Source of the DNA: Monosiga brevicollis MX1
Taxonomy: Eukaryota > Opisthokonta > Choanoflagellata > Craspedida > Salpingoecidae
Assembly: GCF_000002865.3 (NCBI RefSeq)
Contig: NW_001865052.1
Span: 704,409-768,408 of the forward strand
Direction of reading: 5' to 3'
Length of the DNA stretch: 64,000 nucleotides
Position numbers and translations under genes: made by a program. The notes under the pieces are model-generated. The model searched no databases and was not told the origin of the DNA. It saw nothing but the letters and a program-made list of their open reading frames with translations. Shown one piece after another: positions 44,573 to 58,300 of this stretch (the first letter of the stretch is position 1; every line of letters starts with the position of its first letter).

Positions 44573-47500
44573 ATGAGCCTGGACGATCTGCGCTATGAGT
44601 GCTTGGTGGCGGCGGCGGTCGCCCACTTTGGCCTCTCCGGCGCCAGCGACCCGGTGTGTATTGGGTCTGGCAGCTCCAGCCGTGCAGCCCCGACCCGTCC
44701 TCGTAACAATCTGCCCACTCTCACGATCTGCCATCCATCCGTAGGCTCTGAGTGATTTTCTGACCAGTCCTGATGTGGACAAATTCCTCAATCAACCCGG
44801 CACTATGGTGCTGACAACCCAGCGCGATGGGCTGCAGGTGTGTGTGGCCTTCTCCTCCTTGGCTCGCCAAGCCGTGCCCACGCTCGTGCACTCCTTTCGC
44901 CCTTCGTCCTCATTTGAGCGTCTTCAACAGGACGTCATATCAGTTTCCATTGATTTGCCCTCCAAGGCTGATGGTAGCCTTCATGCCCTCGTATTTTACA
45001 AGCTGCAGCCCGTGGCCATCACTCTGGTGTGTCCGAGATAGGCAGGATTAGTATTGGCCCACCTATCTGTAGCCTCGCCTCGACGAGTGCTTAGGGAGAT
45101 GGCAACCCGTACCGCCAACCCACGGCCTGCTTTCATATTTTGTTGTCTGCCATCCGTTGGACCATGGTAGGATAATGTGCATGCCGTCATCGGTAGCATC
45201 TCCATGTCCAACTCGCCACTCCAAGCGTTGTTCCATGTCGTACAAACCGTATACTCTCCCATGTTGCTGCGATCCAACCAATGGAGCGCCGAGGTTGACA
45301 AGCGAGTCCAACACCTGCTGAGTGACCTGGAAAGTGGTTTAGGCACAGCCATGCGCGCCGCGCCTGATGGTGTGTATGCAACCCGCAACCTGCCTACTGC
45401 TTCAAGCGACGGGCTTGTCGTGCGCCGCACAAGTCATCTTCATAACCGCTTCTTTTTCTGAACCATTTCGCTTGTATTGCAGGCACCTCAGAAGCCATCC
45501 GCTCCCCCAGCGATGAGTGCAGCTATTGGGCTGAGATGGCCAGCCGTGCTGCTAATCTGGAAGAACGGTCCGCGCACATGCAATGCTGACTTGCTTCATA
45601 GTTCTCCTCCCCTTGGGCGCACTTGCTGCCTGCCCCTGCTCTCACGCGTCAACCTGCACCCTTTCGGTTTGATGGACGACAGGGAGAGGGCGCAAATGTT
45701 TGGGGACATGCTCAGTGAACTCCGTAACGCCACCTCCAGCATGCGAAGCATGAGCCTTCTCGACTTGCAAGATCTCGTTGATCGATGCGAAGAGGTCAGT
45801 CAGGCTTGCGCTCCAACAAACGGCCCATGAAAGCAATGCACCGGGCTCAAACTTGAAGACCTGCTCGATTGTCACTCTCACCCCGCCGTCGCCTCACATC
45901 TCGAACCGCTTTTGCGCGTCCAGGTTTTGGATGATGTGTGGCGTGTCACGGACGTGACACCCTTTCCCGGCGAGCGTATGGAACGCTTGATGGCTATCAT
46001 CGGTGATGCGCTGTTAAATGGTATTCAAGAGCAGCTGGCCATGCTCGATCTCTGGCAAGGCGATTTTGCCAAAGTACGTCCAAAGGCCTGCTTCTCTGGG
46101 GGGAAGGAATATTGTGCCGTCAGCTCGCCTGCTCACACGACTGCCATCATGCACCTTGTGGCCGCGTAGGTGCGAGACGCGCTCCGTGCGGGTACTCAGG
46201 TCGCCACAAGATGGCTGCAGCGTGCCGAACAGCTGACCTCACGCTTTTGGCCCGCTTTTGGCCCACATCGCTGGGAGCGCCCAGGCTACAGACATGCAGA
46301 GCTACAGGCTTTCTTGGACCGCTTGCAGGCCATCCTCAACCTTCGCTCGGTGCAGGATCAAATGACCCGCCTCCTCAACCCCAATCAGCGCGCCGAGTTT
46401 GGTGTGGATGAAGTCTTTGTCCCTTTTGCCAGCCTCGATGCCCTGCATTGCTCCCCCTTCACCGAGCCTCTCTGGTCCGCGGCCCTCAAGGCCTCGCGCC
46501 ACCGAATGGAGCCAGCTCTGCAGTGCATTGCCGGCAAGCTTCGTGACCAGATTGGGGACCTGAGTTCGAGTGCGCAGTCGCTGCAGGCATATTTCCAGCA
46601 GTACCTCGATCTTGTGCGCTTGCCATCCGTCTCATCCGTCCTATTGCCCGAACGGGAGCTACTGCTTTCCCAACTCAAGGGGGATGTGAACCAGGCCCGC
46701 GAGGCCTTCTCACAACTCGTAGGCGGCTCACGTGAGGGCGCCCCCGTATCCGGTCGCAACCTCCCGGCCGTCGTGCAGGCAATGATTGCTTGCCGACAAC
46801 TTTCGGGCCGCGTCGCCGATGCCATTGCCACCTGCGAAAAACTCCTGCAGGACCTGGATGCGAGCCAGCCCCTGCTGAGCGAAGCTGCCGAGTTGCTGCG
46901 AGAGATGCGTGACTTTGAGAAGGAGCAGTTTGACGACTGGACCCAAGACGTGCAAGATGACCTTGCCAACGAGGATATCATGCTGGAGACGACAGGCCGA
47001 CTCATGCACTTTGATCACGGTGACGGCCAGCTCAAAGTCCACTACAGTGACCGCCTGCTCAACCTTATTCGAGAGGTGCGCCAGCTGACGGCACTCGGCT
47101 TTGTGCCTCCTAAAGACGTGGTCCAAGCAGCCAACACCGCCCAGAAGTATTATCGCCAAGCCGTGATTCTCAAACAGGTGGCCCACTTCTACAACACCAT
47201 CGACAGCCAGATCTTAGAGCCACAGTATTTGCTTCTGGAAGGTCATGCCCGTGCTCTCGAAGCCATTGTGAAGCGCCCGCTGAAGGACGGTGACAATGTA
47301 CAGTGGAGCGACACAGCTGCCTTGGACAAGTTTATCGGCCAGGTGCAGACCGCTGCAGAGAATCTCACCCGTGAGAACCGCCACTTACGGCGAGCGCATC
47401 AAAACTTTACCGACATCGTGCTCCGCCTCTTCAACACTGATCTTCTCCGACAACAAGCCACCTGGAAGAAAGCGCTTGAAGACATGCGCCACGAATGTGT

Positions 47501-50500
47501 GGCGCTTCAATCGCGCGGCTATAGCAAGGAGGCCATGTTGCCCTGGCAGCAGCACTGGGACTATCAGCTCTACAAAGCACTTGAGTTTCAGTACCATCTT
47601 GGCTTGGAAAAGCTTCACGAGAATCTGCCGGAGATTGAGATTGACCTCGTCCTCAAGCAGCACCAACTGCAGTTTCGGCCTCCACTGGAAGAAGTCAAGG
47701 CCAAGTACTACCGAGAGCTGAAGCGTTTCGTTGCAATTCCCGAAAAGTTTGGCGGCCTGGCCGACCCCAAACTCTTCCGGGCCATCCTGCAGCGTGCTTC
47801 GGGGGCTTTTGCTTCAGTTTATCGCAAAGCAGAACACCTGTTTCTCAAGCTGACCAAAGCTTCAGCGCCTTTCAAGGAGTGGGTTGCTCTGGCCAGCGTG
47901 GACGTCGAGGCTCTAGCTGCAGACCATCTGACCGAGCCAGCCGACTGGGAGTACAACTTCCGCATGCTCAAGGCCAAGGGACGCGAAGCGGAGAAACTGC
48001 CCAACGCTGTCAAAGTGGATTGCATGAATGTCTCCACGACGCCTGTCAAGGCGGCCATCGACGACATCATGCAACGCATGTTCGATGCCCTCGTCAACTC
48101 GCTGCGGCGCGCCGTTACCAAGCATGTGGCGGACATTGATGACTTTGTGGAGAAGGGCATGGAGGCGCTGAGTGCACGGCCACAAACCTTGGCTGAGATC
48201 GGGGAAGTCAACGCGCAACATGCGCAACTGTCCCGGGACAAGCCGGGCATTCTACCGCTATTTGCCAAGGCCGAGGCCAAGAACAAGCTGCTGCGCAGCG
48301 TCATTGGCTCGGACGTTGACCTACAAGCCGTACAGCAACGATGGGACAAGTTTGACCTCATGCTTGAGTCACACGCCATGATGATCAAAGAGCAGGTCGA
48401 AACCATGCGCACAGGTGTTGAACAGCGAGCAGCTGCTTTTACCCAAACGGCTGAAAAGTTTGCTTCACGCTGGGAGGCCCTCCGCCCACGCGAAACGGAA
48501 TTGGGGAGTCGCGAAGCAGCTCTCGCGGCCATTGCCAATCTCAAGGAGCGGCGCAAAGAGTTGGATGAGCTTTTGGCTCAGTGGACGACTGTGCGGGAAG
48601 AGTGTGACCACTTTCAGGTGCCCTTAACGGCCGCGCCAGTGGTTGAAGCCGTCCAGGAGAGCATTGCTGGCATGGAAGCCACGTGGACCGTCTTTGAAGA
48701 ATTTGTGGGGGGCTTGGAAAACTTTTCGAGTGAGGACTGGGTGTCGATTCGCAGTAAGACGCACCTCTTTGCCGATTATCTGGATGGATGGGTCGCCCGC
48801 CTCAAGGATATGCCTCAAAATACCGTCAGCTTGCGCGTGCGCTCTGACGTCGATCACTACCAACAAGCCCTGCCGCTGCTGCGTTATGTGCGCGGTGACA
48901 GCTATTCGGCCGAGCACTGGGTGGAGCTTTTCCAACTCATCGGCCTGCCTGCTAGCACCAGCATCGACGAACTTAAGTTTGGTGCGCTTTTGCAGGTTGC
49001 AGAAACCATTGCCAAGAATGAGGCAGCCATCAAGCATCTGCATTCCCGCGCCCAGGGCGAGATTACAATTCGCGAGGCTCTGCACGAGATTGATCTCTGG
49101 GGTGCAGCCTGCACCTTCGAGTTGACCGAGTACACGGACTGCTCGCGAAATCAGGTCCCGCTGGTGCGCGATTGGAAGGATCTTCTCAGCAAGCTTGGTG
49201 ACAATCAGACGCTGCTAACAAGCCTGAAGGATTCACCTTTTTTTCCTCCCTTTGCGGACCGAGCACAGCTCTGGGAAAGCAAACTAGCAGAGCTGTCCCA
49301 AGTCTTGGACCTGCTCAAAGATATCCAGCGGCGCTGGGTCTATCTGGAGCCCATCTTTGGTCGTGGTGCCTTGCCCAAGGAACAGGCCCGCTTCAAAGCA
49401 GTCGACAGTGACTTTCGCAGCATTACCGCGGGCATTGCGCGCGATCCGCGCGTGACCCAGCTGGCAGGCCGCGGTGGCTTTGTCAGCAAGCTCGAAGGCA
49501 TGCTGGATCAGCTCGTGCGCTGTCAGAAATCGCTCAACGCCTTTCTCGAGGAGAAGCGCACAATCTTCCCGCGGTTCTATTTCATTGGCGACGACGATTT
49601 GCTGGAGATTCTGGGCCAGGCGACTACACCTGCAGTCATTCAGAGCCATTTGAAAAAGCTCTTCGCCGGTATTCATCGCGTCGGGTTTGATGCAAACCAG
49701 CAGTCCATTTTGGACATGCGCAGCCAAGACGGGGAGCGCGTTGAATTGCGCACCAAGGTGACGATCACACACAACGTTGAGGAGTGGTTGGTGCAGCTGG
49801 CCGATGCCATGAAGGAAGCACTTGTCGACCTTCTGAGTAACGCTGTGCGGGATGGGACCAACCGAGAGCCGACCGCTTATCCATCGCAAGTCCTCTGCGT
49901 GGCTGAGCAGATTGACTTTACGGCCCAGGTTGAAGCTGCTCTGGTCGGGGGTGCTGCTGTCAGCCCGGCCCTGAGCAAGGTGCGCGAGAGCTTGGCCACA
50001 AATCTTGCCGCTCTGACAAGCAGTGCCATAGAGGGCAATGATGCTGATGCCAACGTTCTACGACTCAAACTCAAGGCCTTGGTTCTTGACGTTATTCACA
50101 TGATCGAGGTGGTTGATTTGTTGCTTGAGAACCAGGTGACTGATGCACGAGACTGGTATTGGCAGAAGCAATTACGCTACGTGCTGACGCCGCAGAAGAC
50201 GGCTGCCATCCTCATGTGCGACGCAGAGTTTGACTACACATACGAATACCAGGGCAACGCTCCCAAACTGGTGCACACACCACTTACGGACAAATGCTAC
50301 CTGACTCTGACCCAAGGCATGCACATGGGTTTTGGAGGCAACCCGTACGGCCCTGCCGGCACGGGTAAGACTGAGTCCGTCAAAGCCCTGGGCAATGCCA
50401 TGGGCCGGCAGGTCCTCGTGTTCAACTGCGACGAAGGCATTGATGTGAAGAGCATGGGCCGCATCTTCATCGGCCTCGTCAAGTGCGGTGCATGGGGCTG

Positions 50501-53500
50501 CTTTGACGAATTCAACCGCCTTGAGGAAGCCGTTTTGTCCGCAGTGTCCACGCAAATTCAGGTAATTCAAGCGGCCATCAAGGCACGCCAGGCCGAAGCT
50601 GATCTTCTCGGCCGTCGGGTTGACATTAACCCCAATTCGGGAATTTTCATCACCCTGAATCCCGCCGGCAAGGGCTATGGTGGTCGCCAGAAGCTGCCCG
50701 ACAACCTCAAGCAGCTCTTCCGGCCCGTCGCCATGTCCAAGCCAGACCTCGAGTTGATTGCTGAAGTGATTCTCTTTTCTGAGGGCTATCGGCAAGCAAA
50801 GACGCTTGGGCCGAAGTTGGTGAGCCTCTATGCCATGGCACGTGAGCTGCTGACCCCACAGCAGCACTATGACTGGGGCCTGCGCGCCCTCAAGACCATC
50901 CTGCGGGCAGGTGGCACGCTGCTGCAACAGCGCCGCGAATCCGGTGAGGAGATCACCAGTGAGCTTGAAGCTCAGCTGCTCGTGCAAGCGTGCCGCGTGA
51001 ACACGCTCAGCAAGCTGAGCTTTGCCGATGCCCGGCGTTTCGACTCATTGATTTCCGACATCTTCACTGGCGTTGAAGCGCCTGCGATCGAGTACCCGGC
51101 ACTTCTCGATGCCATCCGAGAGGCGTATGCTGAACGCCACCTCGTTTACATGCCAACACAGGTTCAAAAAATGCTCGAGTTGTACGAGCAGCTACGTCAG
51201 CGTATGGGTGTTGTCATCGTGGGTCCTGCTGGCTCCGGCAAGAGTGTAGTTTGGAACGTTTTGCGCAGCGCCCTGGCGCGCGTGCAACCACACGCCGTCA
51301 AGTCGTACGTTGTCAACCCCAAGGCCATGCCTCGCCAGCAATTACTTGGACGAATTGACGTAGACACGCGCGAGTGGTTCGACGGTGTCCTGACCGCGGC
51401 CTCGCGCCAAGTGGTTCGTGAGTCCCTCGATCGTCACTCGTGGATCGTATGCGATGGTGACATTGACCCCGAGTGGATTGAGTCACTCAACTCGGTGCTG
51501 GATGACAATCGCCTCCTGACCATGCCATCGGGTGAGCGCATTCAGTTTGGGCCCAACGTCAACTTTTTGTTCGAGACGCACGACCTTGCGGCGGCGTCGC
51601 CAGCCACTGTCAGTCGCATGGGCATGATTTTCCTGTCCGAGGAGGACACAGATCTGCCGGCGCTGGTCGAGGCTTGGGTAGGCCAGAACATTGTGGAGGA
51701 GCATCGAACTCAGCTTTTGGACTGGATCGCAGACTCGCTCTACCAAGCCATGGATTGGATTGAGCAGCGCCGTAGCCACCTCGTGGTGGAACAGAGCAAG
51801 GTGGGCCTAGCGCTCAATGCCCTGCGCCAGCTCATCAGCGTCGACAGCAAACCGGCCTTTGCCTGTGCTCTTGTGCGCGGCATTGGCGGGCCTTTGGACC
51901 CCACCCTTCGTGCTGAATTGGCACGCAGCATCTTTGGCTGGCTCGGTGTGCCCGGTGACTTGAATCGTCCCCTTGACAACGCCGTGACTCAAGATGGCCA
52001 GCTTTACCTGTACACGTCCGAGATGACTCTGGACTTGGAGGTCGCAGACGTACTGGATAATGCGTTGGTTGCCACCGTGGACGTGCAGCGATCTATGGAC
52101 ACCATTCACCCCTGGATTGAGGGACGTGACCACTTTTTGATCGTTGGCCCCGAAGGCTGCGGCAAGAGCAACATGTTGGCACAACACCTGCGCTCGCTCC
52201 GCTCCACGGCGGTTGCAACACTGCATTGCAATGCGCAAACGAGTGAGGAAGACGTAATTCAGAAACTGCAGCAGGCGTGCGTCACCGTTAGCTCAGGATC
52301 AGGCCGCGTGCTTCGCCCGCGCGATGCTGAGCGTCTCGTCTTACTCATCAAGGACCTCAACTTGCCCAAACCAGACAAGTGGGGAACCTCGACCATTGTG
52401 GCCTTTCTGCAACAAATGATCGCGCATCAGGGTTTCTATGACAAGGCTCTCGATTGGATCGCTCTGGAGGGTGTGCAAATCGTCGTGACCATGAATCCAA
52501 GCTCCACGATGGGGCGCCATGCGCTCACGCCGCGCTTCACGAGCTCGGTTCGTGTTCTAGCACTCCAATACCCAGAACGCGCTCACATGCAAAACATCTA
52601 TGCGTCCATGCTGTTACCAATTCTTCGCGCCAAAACGGACCCCACCAGAGGTAAATGGGCGTCCCCACAGCATGCCACGCGCTTAGCCAGCTCAATGGTG
52701 AGCTTGTACGAGCAAGTACAAGCCAAGTACACGCGTGATACCTATCGTCATTACCTGTTCTCTCCCGTGTACCTCACTCGGTGGTGTCGCGAGCTTCTGC
52801 GCTACAACCTCCAAGAGTGCGAGGTGTTGGATGCATGGGGCGATGCTGGCCGTAAGCTCTTTCGAGACACGCTCGTGGGCACGCACACCGAAGAGTTTGA
52901 TGCGCTGCTGGTCAACGTGTTGCGCACCGACTGGTCCTACACTCTAGTCTTGGAGGAGCTGCTTTTCTCCGCGCTCATGCCCCTGAGCTCTGGCCCAGGC
53001 AGTGACACCTTTGGTTGTGGCAAACCTTTGGTGCGCGTATCCCGAGAGGACTACGCGGAGCTTTTGAGTCACACAAAGAAGAAATACTCGCGTGAATTTC
53101 ACGACGTTTCCCTATTTCTCTTTGACGAGGTTCGTCCCCGAGCCAGCCGTCCCCTCCTCGCTATTCAACTGTCTTGCTCAGTTTTGGCCCTCTGCCCGGC
53201 TGATGCTTTGCTTTCTGGGGTTTTTTTTTTTTTTTTTTTTTTGTTTGTTTGTTTGTTTGTTTGTTTTTTTGTCTTTCTTGCTCATCTCACCCACGCACAT
53301 TCTCTGCTGTTTTGTCAGATGTTGGACCGTGTTGCCTCCATGGATGCTGTTCTGGCCCAGCCCCGCGGTTCCCTACTACTGGCCGGTCGTAGCGGCAGCG
53401 GTCGCACCGAGGCCTTGTCTTTGATTGCGTATGCCCTTGGTACAGAGGTATTTACACCAAGAATTGGCCGCTTGTACGATGTCAAGGCCTTCCGCAACGA

Positions 53501-56500
53501 TCTCAAGCTCGTTGTGCAGCGTGCGGGCGTTCAAGGCGAGCCATTCGTGCTCCTACTGGAGGACCATCAGCTTTTGGAGACAGCTTTTACGGAGCTCCTC
53601 AACTCGTTGCTCAGCACGGGAGATGTCCCTGGTCTTTTCGAACCTGCCGAACTTGAGCCGCTCATGGCATCAGTCAAGGATGCCGCCGCTGATTCTGGCT
53701 GGCGTGGATCCCCGTATGGCTTTGTGTGCCATCGCGTTTTGCAGAATCTGCACGTTGTTCTCAGCCTGGATTGCTCTCGTGATTCCTTCAATGTTGTGTG
53801 CGAAAGTAACCCGGCCTTTTTCAAGGAATGCCGCGTCAAGTGGACGGATCGCTGGAGTGCGCGCAGCATGCTGACATTGCCTGCGTTACTGCTCGAAGAT
53901 GTTGTACCAGATCTGGTCAGCCATCCTGACACCCTGAAAAGCCTGGCCTCTCTGCATGAGGTGGCCATCACTCAGCTCCGTGCCTCTCCGCGCCACTACA
54001 CGCGCTTCCTGTCCAAGTTTGCTGACCTATTCCGTTCAAAACGGGACGCTAAGCAAGCTGAAGCCGCACGCTTTACGGCCGGTCTGACCAAACTTGACGA
54101 GGCTGCCGCACTCGTGGACGAGCTGAAACAAAATGCCTCCTCGCAGAAAGTGCGCCTTGCGGAGAAGCAGCAGCAGGCTGACCAGGCCCTGCATGATATT
54201 ACCACGGCCATGGCCAATGCTTCCAATCAGAAAACCGAGGCGGAACAGCTCAAAGTCACCGTGGCTCAAGAGGAGACTAAATTGTCGGAGCGCAAACGAG
54301 CCATTGATCTTGAGTTGAGCGGTATCGAGCCAGTCTTGGAGGCCGCCAAAAAGGCCGTTGGGGCTATCACTACGGCCACGCTCACCGAGATTCGCAACTT
54401 GCGGGCGCCACCAGAGGTCATTCGCGACATCTTGGAGGGCGTCCTCTTGCTGATGGGCATTGAGGATACGACCTGGAGCAGCATGCGCTCCTTTTTGGGC
54501 AAGCGTGGCGTGACAAGCGACATCATCAACTTTGACCAGCGCAGCATCACACCCGCCATTCGCGAGAAGGTGGAGGCCCTCATGACGCGCAAACCCTCTT
54601 CCTTTGAGCTGAGCGCGGCCAAGCGTGCTTCAAAAGCGGCAGCGCCGCTCGTCAAGTGGATGACTGCCAACCTGCAGTATGCATCTGTGTTGGAAAAGGT
54701 GGCTCCCCTGGAAAGCGAAAACGCGGCTCTTCAAGCAGGACTCGCCGATGCCCAAAACAAGCTGCACCACCTTGAACAGGAGCTGCGCGTCATCGACGAC
54801 AAGGTCGCAGGTCTACGTCAAAACTTTGAGCGTAACACCACCGAGGGCGCCAAGTTGAAGCTAGAGCTAGAGAAGGCGGAAAGCGTAATTCAGCAGGCCG
54901 AGTCACTCATTGGAAAGCTGGCCGGGGAGCGCGAGCGCTGGGGCGATCAAGTTGCCACGCTGAACGCCGACGTGGACCGCCTTCCACTACAGGCTCTTTT
55001 GGTTGCTGCGTTTTGCGTCTACTTGCCACAGGCTCAGGAGGAGACGCGCCAAGCTGTGATGCACGAATGGACTCGTTTGTTCAATGTGGAGCTGCTCGAT
55101 GTTTTGACATTTCTTAGCACCGAAAGCGAGCAGCTGCGCTGGAAAGCCCAGGGCCTGGCCTCGGATCGACTTTCCCTCGAAAACGCGGCAGTTTTGACCC
55201 GCTCGCGACTTCCCGTGTTTGCCATCGACCCATCGCAAAACGCAACACGTTGGCTGGCCGAGGCCATGCGAGAGCATCGATTTGAATCGGTGAGCCAGCA
55301 GGATGCTAATTTTACAACGGCTCTGGAGCTAGCTGTGCGCTTTGGCAAAACGCTTCTTGTGCGCGACGTGCGCGACCTTGAGCCCATCCTTTATCCGGTG
55401 ATGCGCCGCGAGCTTGTGGTCCAGGTGCGCGCTATTGCGTACACATTGGCGACAAGCTGGTCGACTACAACGAAGACTTCCGTCTCTTCCTCGTCACAGC
55501 CGACTCGCGCTGCCAGCTCCCTCCAGATGCACGAGCCAGCTTGTGTGAAGTCAATTTCACAGTCACACGAGAGGGCCTGGCCGGTCAACTCTTAGCCGCA
55601 ACGCTTCAGCAGGAGAAGCCACAACTAGAAGAACGCAAGACAGAATTGCTGCACCAGGAGGAACGCCTCAAGCTGTCCCTCAACGAACTTGAAGACTCGC
55701 TGCTGCAGGAGCTGGCTTCGGCGCAGGGCAATATTTTGGAGAACGAGGCTTTGCTCGCCTCTTTGAACGAGACCAAGGCTCAAGCGCTCCATATCGGCAC
55801 TTCCCTGGAAGAATCACAAGCCCTGCAGGTAGCCCTCAACCAGGAGCGCGACGTATATCAGCCGCTTGGGCAATTTGCCTCTCGCCTCTACTTTTTGATG
55901 CAAGACCTGAGCAAGCTGAGCCCGATGTATTACTTCAGCCTGCCCACCTTTCTGGCCCTCTTTCGCCGTGCCTTGCAAACAAAATCGCCAAACAGCGACG
56001 GTGCAGAACTGCGGGTCAAGCACTTGTCAGCCCAGCTCCTGCGTATCGTCTACGAGTATGTGGCCCGTTCACTCTTCAAGGACGACCGCGGCTTGTTTGC
56101 TCTCCATTTGGCGCGAGGTGTCCGTCCGGACCTGATCCAGGCTCAAGAATGGACTGCATTTGTGGAAGGTGGAGGAGGCGCCACCGTGCGGACGCGCGAA
56201 TCCCAAGAAAAGCTGCGCTCCCGCGTGCCCTCTTGGGTTCCAAGTGAGGTCGCGCCCCGCTACGCTGCGCTCTTGACCAACTTGCCAGAGCTGTCCCAAG
56301 CCTTGACGGGTGTGCAGGAAGATGTTTGGCGCGGCTGGGTGCGCCTGCCAGCCTGCGAAGCCGAAGTTCCACCGGCTGCCTCACAACGACTCTCGCAATT
56401 TCAAATGGTTCTGCTCATTCAAGCCGTGCGTCCCGATCGCATTCCTGCTGCGGTCTCGCACTTTTGTGCCCGAGCCTTGGATATGCGCTCCCTGGCTTCG

Positions 56501-58300
56501 AAGCCTGTCAGTTTGAAGCGTGTTTACCAGGAAGAGAGCAGTTCTACGGAACCCATCTTGCTTCTCGTATCGACGGGCGCTGACCCTTCTCAGGAGCTTG
56601 AGGACGTGGCCAATCAAGTGGTCGGTGCCAATCGCTTCCGCCAGGTAGCCATGGGCCAAGGCCAGTCCGATGAAGCTCTGCGCCTGCTACGAGAAAGCGC
56701 ACAGCAGGGTGATTGGCTTCTGCTGAAGAACCTGCACCTTGTCGTCTCCTGGCTGCCCGTGCTGGAAGCTGAGCTCAGCGGACTCTCGCCTCACGAGGAC
56801 TTTCGCCTTTGGGCCACTACAGAAGAGCATCCGCGCTTTAGTCGGACGTTATTGCAGCGCTCGCTCAAGCTCACTTTTGAAGCTCCACCAGGCATCAAGC
56901 GCAACATGGAGCGTACCTATGAAGCCTGGACCCCAGAGATGGTGGGGGAGCAAGGGTCCCTGCACGCCCAATGTCTCTTTGTGCTGGCGTGGATGCATGC
57001 CGTCTTGCAAGAGCGACGCACGTACATCCCTCAAGGTTGGACCAAGTTTTACGAATTTTCAGCTTCAGATTTGCGAGCAGCCAGTGATGTTCTGGGCCGA
57101 TGGGCGCGCGAGGCTACCGCCACGGGAGTTCCGGACTGGACGCGCATGCATGGCCTGTTGATCAATGCCCTGCACGGTGGGCGAATCGACAATGCCTTTG
57201 ACATGAAGGTGTTGCAGGCCTATCTGCAGGCCTTTTTTGGTGAGACCACCATTGCGGTCGGTCAGGGACATCGTGGGGCTGGCCGGCTAGCACCGGGAGT
57301 TACGATTCCCACGAGCGTACGCCATGCCGATTACACAGCAGCCATCGAAGCTTTGGCCGACACGGATCGACCCGAGCTCTTTGGCCTCCCGGCAAATGTA
57401 GAGAAGGCAGTCCAGGAGCAACGAGCCCTCGACTTGATTCAGAAGGTCCATGTCTTGCAGCGGGAAGACGATCTTGAGAGTCAGTTTGATCGTCAACGCT
57501 GGGCAGCGACGCTTGAGCCATTCATTGCCGCCTGGCAGAAACTGGTGCAACAGTCGACGGAACTCAAGGAAGGCGGGAGCAAGCAACGACCCTCCGACGA
57601 CCCCGTCACCAACTTTGTTGTCCTCGAACGCTCGCACGGGTTGTCACTGGTGCAGCTCGTGAACGGTGATATCCAACAGCTCCAGGCAGTCTTGCGTGGC
57701 ACGGCGCTCTTGACACCGCGTATTGATGCCTTGGCGCGAGCCCTGCTCCGCCGCGAGACGCCGCTGGCGTGGTTCAAGCGCTGGGAGGGCCCCGAAGACG
57801 CCACGCAATGGTGCCGCAAAATTGTTGCCAACACCATGGCGCTCAAGGCATACGTCGACGCCGCTGTGGCTGGTAACCTGCTGCGATCGCCAGTGAGCCT
57901 CAGCAACTTTTTCCGACCTGACACCTTTTTCAACGCTCTCCGCCAAAAAACAGCACAAGCAACGGGTGTGGCCATGGACAGCCTCGTGTTCAAAAGTGCG
58001 TGGGGGGAGGCCGGTGTGGCCGGCGCCACACTCTCTGTTCAGCTTACTGGCCTACAAATACAAGGCTGCGTGTTCGATGGTCAGCGTCTGAGTGAGGCTG
58101 ATCGGGAAACCCCCACCTTAGTCAAGGTGCCCACCCTTTCGGTGGCATATGTGCAGGAAGTCGTCAACCATGAGAATGATCTAGAGGTGCCGCTGTACGC
58201 AGCAACAGATCGCTCGAAGCTGTTGGCACGTCTCTACGTGCCCTGTGCCTCCAATGCCAATAAATGGATCCTGGCTGGTGTGGCAATGTTCTTAGCATGA
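44573..58300 (+). CDS. DYNC2H1: Cytoplasmic dynein 2 heavy chain (retrograde IFT motor)
   Basis: Eight exons: 44573-44653, 44745-45026, 45171-45369, 45483-45567, 45683-45794, 45924-46073, 46170-53129 and 53319-58300. They encode about 4,283 residues (human about 4,307). The sequence follows DYNC2H1 rather than other dyneins from the first exons (MLLRSNQWSAEVDKRVQHLL) to the tail. Seen: GRGALPKEQARF and FYFIGDDDLLEILGQ in the linker; P-loops GPAGTGKT (AAA1, about residue 1697), GPAGSGKS (AAA2, about 1988), GPEGCGKS (AAA3, about 2295) and GRSGSGRT (AAA4, about 2646); the coiled-coil stalk (about 2870-3170); GNILENEALL; AMGQGQSDEAL; and GWTKFYEFSASDL. The motor returns IFT trains from the ciliary tip. 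One base appears to be missing near 55424, where the frame changes. Exon 7 is about 7 kb long, unlike the short exons of the neighbours. Confidence 0.95.
53130..53318 (+). other. Stop-free 189-nt intron of DYNC2H1
   Basis: The intron starts GTTCGT and ends TTTTGTCAG. Its length is a multiple of three and it has no in-frame stop. The removal point joins SLFLFDE to MLDRVASMDAVL, as in other DYNC2H1 proteins. It holds T22 and TTTG repeats and would add 63 mostly hydrophobic residues if retained. Confidence 0.85.

Noticed and set aside
46385-54670. Several 130-270-codon leftward frames under the dynein gene
   Set aside because: They lie opposite conserved dynein codons and have no domain character of their own.
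55424-55457. A tiny intron explaining the dynein frame change
   Set aside because: The only GT...AG pair available would remove about 33 bases encoding the conserved IGDK segment and is too short; a missing base is simpler.
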